In this document: piece after piece, positions 1 to 7,132 of the stretch
How the letters are laid out: each line of letters opens with the position of its first letter
Numbering within the stretch: the stretch's first letter is position 1
Assembly: GCA_944380875.1 (NCBI GenBank)
Contig: CALWJA010000026.1
Span: 1 to 53,063, forward strand
From: an uncultured Clostridia bacterium
GTDB lineage: Bacteria; Bacillota; Clostridia; Oscillospirales; Acutalibacteraceae
Length of the DNA: 53,063 bases
Direction of reading: 5' to 3'
Program-made: the position numbers and the translations under genes
The notes under the pieces: generated by a model
What the model saw: only the letters and a program-made list of their open reading frames with translations
Told to the model about the DNA's origin: nothing
The model's database searches: none

Positions 1-527
1 CTCAGGTTCTTCTTTTTATCGGCAGCATAGGCATTGAGCGCCTTATTAAACATTTCGTTGTCCAGCTTTGTGCGGTATTTGAAACAGTCGCAAATGGTGC
101 GTTCCCGATCATAAACAGCAAGCTGCACTCCATTAAAATCCCCGCTTGTTTTTCCGATTTCAAACAAGGTGGGCTGTACAAAATATACCTTTGTCGCCAA
201 AGAATCGATATGCAGCCTTGTCCGTGAGAAGGTACGTGGGACGGCAATTGACCATTGCCGGGGCGAAAAGTCACTGTAGCCGTAATAAAACAGCGCCGAT
301 TCCACGCATACGATGCTTTCGGGAAGGAGAGAGGCAAGTACCTGTTCTTCCTTTATATCTTCCTGCTCAGCGAGTTGGTAATAGCCATGTCTGACGCGCT
401 CAAGATAACCCTCTTTGCATAGGTTGGCTACATCATAGTTGGAAAGCCCTTCGGAGACAAAATCAGCGGTTTTTGCAATGCCGCCGTTGTTATTTATTAT
501 GTTTTTAATGGTTTCCCTTTTGTCCAC
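1..527 (-). CDS. AbiEi-family antitoxin (type IV toxin-antitoxin), C-terminus cut by window edge
   Basis: The minus strand is open from a GTG at 527 to the window edge, giving at least 175 residues. The N-terminus has a small winged-helix-like start (VDKRETIKNIIN, then GGIAKTADFV), followed by CKEGYLERVRHGYYQL and, near the edge, YDRERTICDCFKYR. These stretches match what I know of AbiEi-type antitoxins, which repress their own operon and neutralise the AbiEii nucleotidyltransferase toxin. The toxin gene would lie to the left, outside the window. The GTG start is chosen because the only nearby upstream ATG is out of frame and soon stopped, and because a good promoter lies 50 bases upstream. 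The family call rests on remembered sequence similarity; the partner gene is not visible. Confidence 0.75.
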   Translation of the reverse strand, partial: MDKRETIKNIINNNGGIAKTADFVSEGLSNYDVANLCKEGYLERVRHGYYQLAEQEDIKEEQVLASLLPESIVCVESALFYYGYSDFSPRQWSIAVPRTFSRTRLHIDSLATKVYFVQPTLFEIGKTSGDFNGVQLAVYDRERTICDCFKYRTKLDNEMFNKALNAYAADKKKNL

Positions 528-1040
528 TTGTTCACCAACTTTCAAACCACATCTTATTGATACTGTGTTCGGAAAATATTATACCATAGAAGCGTCCCAA
601 TATCAACAATTTTTAAAACACAGATATAAGATATTGTGAAACTAAAATTTGAAATCTTATTGCAATATAACTTGAAATCTGCTACAATATTTTCGGACGA
701 GATGATATTGCTCCGTGCTAAGGAAGGCAAGCGTTATCAGCCCTGATAACAAACTGATAACATTAGCCCGTATAGGCAGGATAATATGGATATATCAAAT
801 AATCAAAAGCACCACGAATACGACAAAGAATAACTCTTAAACAAAATTGATTAGGCTTTGTCGAGTGGGAATAAAGTGAAACACCGTAAAAACTCGGTAT
901 TTATGCGGGGCTGCGGACACTACCCATATGGCCAAGATATTTGTGCAACATTTTACAACACTTTCTCAGAAAAAGTTTTGCAACAGAGGAAATAATGATA
1001 AGTGGATTTGATGGAAAGCTATAAATAGAAGGGGCCCAAT
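528..1040. other. AT-rich gap with no supported gene
   Basis: Apart from the minus-strand promoter at 578-606, no convincing gene is seen. A 15-codon plus-strand frame starts at ATG 786 (MDISNNQKHHEYDKE, then a stop) and may be the remnant of a longer gene. The base composition is lower in GC than the nitrogen island, like the methyltransferase that follows, which suggests accessory DNA. Confidence 0.4.
578..606 (-). promoter_or_regulatory. Sigma-A type promoter for the AbiEi-like gene
   Basis: On the minus strand there is TTGATA, a 17-base spacer and TATAAT, ending about 50 bases before the GTG start at 527. Spacing and -10 are consensus. Confidence 0.6.
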
Positions 1041-1802
1041 ATGTCAGATTGGAATTCAACACAGTATAAAAAATTTATAAAACAGCGTTCGCAACCGGCA
1101 AGAGATTTAGCTATGCGAATTGCTCACTACACTCCAAAATCTGTGTTAGATATTGGTTGCGGCCCCGGAAACAGCACAAGAATATTAAAGGAGATATTCC
1201 CAACAGCCAAGCTTCTTGGAATTGATAGCTCTCCGAATATGGTTGCTAAAGCAAAGGAAGATAATCCCGATATTGACTTTTGTGTTTGTAATGCATTATC
1301 CATTGAAGGAAAGTTTGATATTATGTATTCCAATGCGTGCTTTCATTGGATACCTAACCATAAGATTTTTTTGCCTGCTTTAATGGAAAAACTGAATGCA
1401 AATGGTTGCTTAGCTGTGCAAATGCCATATAACAATGATGAGCCACTATATCGTATTATAAACGAAGTGGTGTCTGAACCTAAATGGGAATTTGACGGTG
1501 CAGAACTCGAAAATAATATGACACTTGATTCTAATGAATATTATGAAATACTTTCCGAATGTTCATCATCATTTGACATATGGGAAACGAAATATTATCA
1601 CAGTATGCCTGACCATAGGGCTCTTATTGAATGGGTGAAAAGTGCAAAACTTCGTCCGTATCTTGATTTTTTGAGTGAAGAAAAAGGAAAAGAGCTTGAA
1701 TCAGAAATATTAGAAAGAGCAAAAACCGAATACCCTATCAGATTTGATGGTAATATTTTGTTTGGTTTTCGCAGGTTGTTTTTTACTGCAATTAAGAAAT
1801 AA
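1041..1802 (+). CDS. Class I SAM-dependent methyltransferase, trans-aconitate methyltransferase-like
   Basis: A 253-residue protein with a Rossmann-type methyltransferase fold. Motif I (VLDIGCGPG) is at residues 35-43, followed by an acidic strand end (GIDSSPNM) expected to bind SAM and then SNACFHWI, as in the Tam family. The remaining two thirds resemble the Tam C-terminal domain. Tam enzymes methylate trans-aconitate and related acids in the cytoplasm, but the substrate here cannot be read from sequence. The ATG at 1041 follows AAGGGG at a suitable distance. The gene is more AT-rich than the nitrogen island and is followed by a clear terminator, so it appears to be a single-gene unit, possibly acquired with the neighbouring antitoxin locus. 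Confidence 0.8.
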   Translation: MSDWNSTQYKKFIKQRSQPARDLAMRIAHYTPKSVLDIGCGPGNSTRILKEIFPTAKLLGIDSSPNMVAKAKEDNPDIDFCVCNALSIEGKFDIMYSNACFHWIPNHKIFLPALMEKLNANGCLAVQMPYNNDEPLYRIINEVVSEPKWEFDGAELENNMTLDSNEYYEILSECSSSFDIWETKYYHSMPDHRALIEWVKSAKLRPYLDFLSEEKGKELESEILERAKTEYPIRFDGNILFGFRRLFFTAIKK

Positions 1803-1828
1803 GAGCTTTAAGTGACTTTATAAGATGA

Positions 1829-1870
1829 AAAGGACTCCCAATTTTTATAATCGGAGTCCTTTTTATTTTT
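1829..1870 (+). terminator. Intrinsic terminator after the methyltransferase
   Basis: AAAAGGACTCC pairs with GGAGTCCTTTT around a short AT-rich loop, followed by TTTTTATTTTT. Confidence 0.85.
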
Positions 1871-2376
1871 ATCAATATAATTAAAAATTTTTTCGCATAG
1901 TGGTGGCAGTGAGTGAATATGGAAGATATCATTTTGCAACGGTTTATATCGTGTTTTTGTAAAACCTGTTTTCCTTTAAAAGGGTGGCAAGCATGACCTT
2001 TAAAACATAGAATACAGAAAAAACAGACCTTAAAAAGGCTGCCCTCCGAGGCCTTTTCACTGAAGGGTTGGAAATCCACCAATCCAATGCGTGAGTTGGG
2101 AAGAGGAAAGAATTCAAGCAACGGCGAAGGAAATTGTCTATAAAAAATCATCTGTGTATGAGTTTTAAAAACGTGCGGGCGGTCTTGAGGCTGCCGGCGC
2201 TTTTTATAAAGACGGCTGTATGCAGAATCCATTTTATGGTATAATAAAAAACAAAGCCAGTATTCAATGCAATATGGAAATATACATTTATATATGCCAA
2301 AGTAGATATTGATAACCCGGATTAAAAATACCCTTCAATCATTCATAACAGCTATAGATACAAAAAGGAGAAAAAG
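1871..2376. other. Intergenic stretch, possible dispersed repeat, no supported gene
   Basis: No frame on either strand has convincing coding character with a ribosome site. A minus-strand frame across 1792-2232 reads as low-quality, Phe/Lys/His-rich sequence. The stretch around 2040-2100 (minus strand reads LVDFQPFSEKASEG) resembles phrases I remember from spurious annotated ORFs in other gut Clostridia, so it may be a non-coding dispersed repeat. A TATAAT at 2240-2245 lacks a good -35 but could serve the next gene. Confidence 0.4.
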
Positions 2377-2754
2377 ATGGGAATGGATGAAGTATTCTTT
2401 TTTGACGGTCAGCCGGATGCGCTGCAGCTATACGAATTATTCCGGGAGCGAGTGATGACGGATGCCCATGATGTACAAATTCGGGTGCAAAAGACTCAAA
2501 TTTCCTTTTCCAACCGGCATGTGTTCACATGTGTTTCCCGGCTTCCAGTGCGAAAGAAAAAAGACATGCCCAAAGTCTATATTGTTATCACTTTCGGTCT
2601 AAGCCACCCGTTGGAGTCTCCTCGTATTGATGCGAAAACGGAGCCATATCCCAATCGATGGACGCATCATGTGGTAGTCAGCACGCCGGAAGAAATAGAC
2701 GAGGAACTTCTGAGTTGGGTGAGAGAAGCCTATTGGTTTGCTTTGGAAAAGTAA
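2377..2754 (+). CDS. DUF5655-like small protein
   Basis: A 125-residue soluble protein with no signal peptide or membrane segment. The features SRLPVRKKKDMPKVYIVITFGL, ESPRI and EPYPNRWTHHV, followed by an acidic EEIDEELLSWVREAY helix near the C-terminus, match my memory of the DUF5655 family, whose function is unknown. The ATG at 2377 has AAGGAG nine bases upstream. It stands alone, convergent to the ANTAR gene, with a shared terminator between them. No function is proposed. Confidence 0.7.
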   Translation: MGMDEVFFFDGQPDALQLYELFRERVMTDAHDVQIRVQKTQISFSNRHVFTCVSRLPVRKKKDMPKVYIVITFGLSHPLESPRIDAKTEPYPNRWTHHVVVSTPEEIDEELLSWVREAYWFALEK

Positions 2755-2823
2755 AGGAGAAAGCAAGGCGGATTAAAGTTCCGCAGTCTTATTGTGAGGA
2801 CATTCTCTTAAGCACTATAATAA

Positions 2824-2860
2824 AACGCCCTTAACCGTTTAACACGGCTAAGGGCGCTTT
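2824..2860. terminator. Bidirectional terminator between the DUF5655-like gene and the GOGAT/GS operon
   Basis: GCCCTTAACCG and CGGCTAAGGGC form an almost perfect stem with flanking A and T runs. It can end both the plus-strand gene and the long minus-strand nitrogen operon, whose last stop codon lies within two bases of it. Confidence 0.8.
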
Positions 2861-2861
2861 G

Positions 2862-3446
2862 TTATGAATACGTTTTGATAATCTCGGCCGCCACTTCCCG
2901 GCGCATAACACAGCGATCCATGGCTTGCTTTTCTATGTAACGGTGCGCTTCCGGTTCATCCATTTTGAGTTCCGTAATAAGAAGCCACTTAGCTCTATTG
3001 ACGATCCGTATTTCCTCCATCTTTTCTTCAATGGAAAGGGTTTTCTTTTCGAATTTCCGGAGCCTTTCTCTGGCACTTGCCATCCAGCTGAGTGCTGTGA
3101 CGATCATTTGCTTAGATGTGGGCTTTGGAATGGTAAAAACACCGTGCACCGTAGCTTTTTCACACATTTCGGCATGTAACTCTGCCCGCACAATCAAAAG
3201 AACAACGGTTCCTTTTGCATTGCAGGAATCAATGGCAAATTGCATGCCAATATCATCCGGCAGAGGAGAATTTATAATAACAAAATCGAAATTTCGTTCG
3301 GCAAACGCTCTCTTGGCTGCAGAAATGCTGGATACAATATGCACGGGGCTGTATTTTAGTTCGGGGAGAAGGGTCGACAGGGCTTCGTTAAATTTTTCAG
3401 ATGCCGAAACTACCATAACGCTGTAAACCAACTCTTTCAGACTCAC
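2862..3446 (-). CDS. ANTAR-domain RNA-binding antiterminator with degenerate receiver
   Basis: A 194-residue two-domain protein. Residues about 8-120 have the size and pattern of a receiver domain, but the acidic pocket is lost (VVSASE in place of a DD pair) and the usual phospho-acceptor Asp is Asn59 (VIINSPLPDD); the conserved Lys (IPKP, Lys108) remains. Residues about 128-190 form an ANTAR three-helix domain (VNRAKWLLI, EAHRYIEKQAM, RREVAAEII). ANTAR proteins such as AmiR, NasR and EutV bind paired-hexaloop RNA leaders and prevent termination. It is the last gene of the GOGAT/GS operon, 35 bases after glnA, and candidate targets lie at the heads of this and neighbouring operons. The GTG start is preceded by GGGAG. 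With no obvious phosphorylation site, control by a bound ligand or protein partner, as in AmiC-AmiR, is likely. Confidence 0.9.
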   Translation of the reverse strand: MSLKELVYSVMVVSASEKFNEALSTLLPELKYSPVHIVSSISAAKRAFAERNFDFVIINSPLPDDIGMQFAIDSCNAKGTVVLLIVRAELHAEMCEKATVHGVFTIPKPTSKQMIVTALSWMASARERLRKFEKKTLSIEEKMEEIRIVNRAKWLLITELKMDEPEAHRYIEKQAMDRCVMRREVAAEIIKTYS

Positions 3447-3481
3447 ATTTGCTCCCTACCTTTTTAGCCTGTCAGCCAGCT

Positions 3482-4693
3482 TTATTTTTTGCAGTAAATA
3501 TCCAGGATTGCGGCGGGTAAATACTCTCTGATAAAGTCACTGGCAGCAGCAACTTTGCATGCAGAGGAGAGATTTTCCGGCAGCCGCTTAAAACTTGCCA
3601 AAGTTTCCATATCGGCTTTATACAGGTTAAAATTGGCTGGTTTCGGCAGATCTAATTTGTTCTCGATCCCATAAAGGCCCGCGTAAATCAACAGGCCAAA
3701 AGCAAGGTAAGGATTTGCCATGGGATCAGGAGAGCGAAGTTCAGCCCGGCGGTATTCACCTACAGCCGCAGGTATTCTCACAAGCTGGGATCGGTTTTCG
3801 CTGGACCAGGATACATAGCCGGGAGCCTTATGGATCCCGAATCGCATATAAGATTTTTCTGTAGGATTCAGGAATGCGGTCATATCTTGAATTTTCTCCA
3901 AAATTCCCGCGATCATATAACAAAGGTTTTCCGAACCGGGGCAGGGCTTAACGGATATATTGATATGAAAACCATTGCCGGGCTTGCCCTCCAGAGGTTT
4001 GGGGCTGAAATCCACAAAAATACCATTTTGACGGGCAACTGTTTTAACGACCGTTTGAAAAGTGAGGGTATTATCCGCTGCTGTAAGAGGATCGGAATAG
4101 CGGAAATCAATTTCATTTTGCCCGGGCCCCTCTTCATGATGAGAGCTCTCCGGGCGAATCCCCATTTGCTCTAGGGTAAGACAAATCTCCCGGCGTATAT
4201 TTTCGCCCCGGTCTTCGGGAGCGATATCCATATATCCCGCCTTATCGTAAGGAATCGCAGTGGGATCGCCTTTTTCGTCCAATTCAAACAGGTAGAATTC
4301 CTGTTCGGCACCGAAAGCAAAGGTATAACCGGCTTTTTTAGCGTCTTCCACGGCTTTTTTCAAAAAGGTTCGGGTATCGCACTCAAATGGAGTGCCGTCC
4401 GGATAAGTAATATTGGTGAACATGCGGACAACCTTTCCGTGTTCCGGCCGCCATGGAAGCAGCATTAAGGTCTCCGGTTCCGGATGAAGCAGAAGATCAG
4501 ACCGTTCTTCGTCGCCGAATCCGGCTATTGCGGAAGCGTCAAAAGCAATTCCGTATTCAAAAGCCCGAGGAAGCTCATCCGGCATAATAGATATGTTTTT
4601 TTGCTTGCCAAAGACATCGCAAAAAGCAAGACGAATAAATTTTACGTCATCCTCCTGGACGTACTGCAGTACCTCTTCTTTTGAATACTTCAT
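3482..4693 (-). CDS. glnA: Glutamine synthetase, short type I
   Basis: A 403-residue GS-I that makes glutamine from glutamate, ammonia and ATP. Metal and substrate motifs are intact: GAEQEFYLFE (128-137), HHEEGPGQNE (185-194), NGFHINISV (240-248), NRSQLVRIP (about 300) and YRRAELRSPDP. It is about 40 residues shorter than classic GlnA (about 443), with compact loops and C-terminus, as seen in GS genes linked to split glutamate synthase in Clostridia. No clear adenylylation tyrosine motif is seen. It lies 20 bases downstream of the GXGXG gene and directly before the ANTAR gene, so it should be co-transcribed with glutamate synthase to complete a GS-GOGAT cycle. A second, unrelated GS (type III) lies on the other side of the divergent promoter. 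Confidence 0.92.
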   Translation of the reverse strand: MKYSKEEVLQYVQEDDVKFIRLAFCDVFGKQKNISIMPDELPRAFEYGIAFDASAIAGFGDEERSDLLLHPEPETLMLLPWRPEHGKVVRMFTNITYPDGTPFECDTRTFLKKAVEDAKKAGYTFAFGAEQEFYLFELDEKGDPTAIPYDKAGYMDIAPEDRGENIRREICLTLEQMGIRPESSHHEEGPGQNEIDFRYSDPLTAADNTLTFQTVVKTVARQNGIFVDFSPKPLEGKPGNGFHINISVKPCPGSENLCYMIAGILEKIQDMTAFLNPTEKSYMRFGIHKAPGYVSWSSENRSQLVRIPAAVGEYRRAELRSPDPMANPYLAFGLLIYAGLYGIENKLDLPKPANFNLYKADMETLASFKRLPENLSSACKVAAASDFIREYLPAAILDIYCKK

Positions 4694-4713
4694 ATTACGA
4701 TACCTGCTTTCTT

Positions 4714-5436
4714 TTAGTTTGCAACATACATCTGTTTATATGGGTTTTTGCTGTCCGGGGTAAGCACAGTGAAAGGAGAAGCTAAAATGGCTTCCAAATC
4801 CAAATCAAAAAGCCTGCAATATGCAGAGAGGTGTTCTTTTAATTCCTTCTTATCCTCTTCAGTGGCTGCCCTGGCGGTTACCTGGCTGGGAAATTGAATC
4901 TGTTCACAGTTGCCGCGGAGAAACATTTTCCCACCATGCATACCTGTGCAAGGAAAGTTGCCCACAATACGTTTGCCTTCTGCTTCAAGCCCCAAGACAA
5001 TAATAACGCCGCCTGCCTGGTATTCACCCAGAAAGCTTCCTGCAACACCGCCAATTACAATAACAGGAACTTTTTCCTTGTATTCCTTCATATGGATCCC
5101 CGCGCGGTAACCGGCATTGCCCCGAATGTAAATCTCCCCTCCGCGCATGGCGTATCCCACGGCGTCGCCCGCGTTGCCGTAAATAAGAATTCTGCCGTCG
5201 TTCATGGTGTCTCCAACAGCATCCTGCGCGTTTGCCTTGACAACGATGGAGGCACCGTTTAAATAGGCACCCAAAGCGTTTCCGGGGACACCGTGAATGG
5301 TAACGGTTCTGCCGGCCATACCCGTAGCGATAAAACGTTGGCCGCAGCAGTTTTCAATGGTGCAGTCGTCTTCTGTTTCCCGCAGTTTTTCGTTGAGCTC
5401 TTTGTAATCCAGATTTGCTGCTTGAATTTGTATCAT
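4714..5436 (-). CDS. GXGXG-domain protein, C-terminal domain of split glutamate synthase
   Basis: A 240-residue protein equal to the right-handed beta-helix that closes the large subunit of bacterial glutamate synthase. Repeated Gly-x-Gly turns are visible (VTIHGVPGNALGAYL, RILIYGNAGDAVGYAM, EIYIRGNAGYRAGIHM, MFLRGNCEQ). In ordinary GltB this domain is fused to the synthase. Here it is a separate gene whose ATG overlaps the stop of the upstream oxidoreductase by one base, indicating coupled translation. It has no catalytic residues of its own and is expected to assemble with the amidotransferase and FMN/Fe-S pieces. Confidence 0.9.
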   Translation of the reverse strand: MIQIQAANLDYKELNEKLRETEDDCTIENCCGQRFIATGMAGRTVTIHGVPGNALGAYLNGASIVVKANAQDAVGDTMNDGRILIYGNAGDAVGYAMRGGEIYIRGNAGYRAGIHMKEYKEKVPVIVIGGVAGSFLGEYQAGGVIIVLGLEAEGKRIVGNFPCTGMHGGKMFLRGNCEQIQFPSQVTARAATEEDKKELKEHLSAYCRLFDLDLEAILASPFTVLTPDSKNPYKQMYVAN

Positions 5437-6683
5437 TATACCACGCCTCCCAACATTTTTCCACGAGTTTCCGGTGAGAACGACACCAATGCCGCCGTCT
5501 TTTTCAGAGATTCAAAATCAATGGAATCAAGAGGAATCTTTTGGCGGATTAAAGAAGTGTAAATACCGGCCCTCTCTGTTTCCCCGATCAAAATAAATCC
5601 GGTAAGGTATCCATTGCGGATAAAGAGTCTCTTCAGTTTTCTGTCTGTTTTTTCTTCATACATTTCCCCGCCGTCCTCTTTGCCGAAATATGTGCCGGCG
5701 GTCATGGAATGAAGCCCGAAGAAGCCGATAGAGTTCATGGGAATGGGATTGCTAAAAGCATCGCTGCCGCCGGCCATGTTAACGCCTGCGCAATGGCCTT
5801 GCATATACGCGTTTGGCAGAATAGCCAGAACCCTTTTTTGGCCGGAGGAAATATCGTCGCCTTCCGTGCAGTCTCCCGCAGCATATACCCTGGGCACAGT
5901 GGTTTCCATATGATCGTTTACAAGTATGCCGCGATTTACTTCGCCGCCCATATCCCGTACTAACGATACATTGGCGCGGACACCTACGGCCAACACCAGC
6001 ACATCAAAATCAATCTTTTTACCGCTTTTCATGGTAGCGGTATCGGATTCGAATGTTTCCACGCTGTCGTTCAGAAGAAATTTGATGCCGTTTTCTTCTA
6101 AATGCTTTTGCATAATTGAGGCGCAATCATAATCCAGAATACTGGAGAGAACGCGGTCGGCCAGATCACATACTGTAATTTCAGCCACTCTTTCCTTTAG
6201 ACCCTCCGCACATTTCAGGCCGATGAGCCCCGCGCCGATAATCAAAACTTTGGAAGAAGGAGTTACGGCTGTTTCCAAAGCCAAGGTGTCATCCAATGTC
6301 ATAAAAGAGAACTTTTTGCTGACGGTGTCCAGACCGGAGAAAGGGGGGACAAAAGGAACAGAGCCGGTTGCAACGCACACAGCCGTATAAGGCAGGGCAG
6401 AACCGTCATCGAGAATAACCGTTTTGGAAGCATCGTCAATCTTTACAGCCTTTTTGCCATAAAGGACATCGCAATGCATTTTTTCATAATAATCCTCGCT
6501 GCGGTACTGCATACGTTCAAGATCCGTTTTTCCTTCCAGATAATAGGAAATGAGAGGGCGGCAATAGACCGCATGCTTTTCTTCTGAAACGACAATGATC
6601 TTTCCTTCGGTATCCTCCTGACGAATTCCTTCGATACAGCCTACAGCGGCTACACCGTTTCCGATAATCACATATTGGTTCAT
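5436..6683 (-). CDS. FAD/NAD(P)-dependent oxidoreductase, electron donor of split glutamate synthase
   Basis: A 415-residue flavoprotein disulfide reductase-type oxidoreductase. An FAD dinucleotide motif lies at the N-terminus (VIIGNGVAAVG, residues 5-15), a second NAD(P)-binding motif in the middle (VLIIGAGLIGLKCAEG, from about 146), and the conserved VYAAGDCTEG FAD segment near residue 275. It is not the usual GltD, which carries an N-terminal Fe-S domain. Here the Fe-S part is the separate ferredoxin encoded just upstream. The gene lies six bases after that ferredoxin and overlaps the GXGXG gene, so all belong to one complex or electron path. Likely role: passing electrons from NAD(P)H through the ferredoxin to the synthase. 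The donor nucleotide cannot be told from sequence. Confidence 0.85.
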   Translation of the reverse strand: MNQYVIIGNGVAAVGCIEGIRQEDTEGKIIVVSEEKHAVYCRPLISYYLEGKTDLERMQYRSEDYYEKMHCDVLYGKKAVKIDDASKTVILDDGSALPYTAVCVATGSVPFVPPFSGLDTVSKKFSFMTLDDTLALETAVTPSSKVLIIGAGLIGLKCAEGLKERVAEITVCDLADRVLSSILDYDCASIMQKHLEENGIKFLLNDSVETFESDTATMKSGKKIDFDVLVLAVGVRANVSLVRDMGGEVNRGILVNDHMETTVPRVYAAGDCTEGDDISSGQKRVLAILPNAYMQGHCAGVNMAGGSDAFSNPIPMNSIGFFGLHSMTAGTYFGKEDGGEMYEEKTDRKLKRLFIRNGYLTGFILIGETERAGIYTSLIRQKIPLDSIDFESLKKTAALVSFSPETRGKMLGGVV

Positions 6684-6689
6684 GTTCTC

Positions 6690-7118
6690 TCACCTCTCCT
6701 CATATACAATGGCCCTGTTAGGGCAGCCCTTCACACAAGCGGGCTCGCCGCAGGAATTTTGCAGGCACAGCTCGCATTTCTGCATGACCCCGCTTTCACT
6801 GGGCGCAAGCGCACCGTAGGGGCACACCAAGACGCAGGTCAAACAACCTACGCATTTCTCCGGATCCACACGAATCACGCCGTCTTCCTGGGAAAGAGCG
6901 CCGGCGATACAGCTTTTCACACAGATAGGATCGGTGCAGTGGCGGCAGGAAACCGCATAGGAAATCGTATCGTTTTCTTCCACATGGATGCGGGGATAAA
7001 TAGGTTTCCCTTTTAAAGCAGTGGCCATATCCTGCATGCCGGAATTGGCAAAAGCACAGTTATATTCACACAAATGGCAGCCAAGGCACCATTTTTCATT
7101 CACATAAACTCGTTTCAT
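6690..7118 (-). CDS. Polyferredoxin-like 4x[4Fe-4S] electron-transfer protein
   Basis: A 142-residue protein with 17 cysteines in four cluster sets: Cys11/14/17/21, Cys58/61/66/70, Cys89/92/95/99 and Cys115/118/123(or 128)/132. This is the arrangement of DMSO reductase-type iron-sulfur subunits. There is no signal peptide, so it acts in the cytoplasm. Its position between the FMN/Fe-S synthase and the FAD oxidoreductase, six to fourteen bases from each, argues that it wires the two together in place of the Fe-S part of GltD. Confidence 0.88.
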   Translation of the reverse strand: MKRVYVNEKWCLGCHLCEYNCAFANSGMQDMATALKGKPIYPRIHVEENDTISYAVSCRHCTDPICVKSCIAGALSQEDGVIRVDPEKCVGCLTCVLVCPYGALAPSESGVMQKCELCLQNSCGEPACVKGCPNRAIVYEER

Positions 7119-7132
7119 TTCAAAAGCCCTCC

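Noticed and set aside
1792-2232. Minus-strand frame of 146 codons
   Set aside because: Composition is Phe/Lys/His-rich without family motifs, it overlaps the terminator at 1829-1870, and it has no ribosome site.
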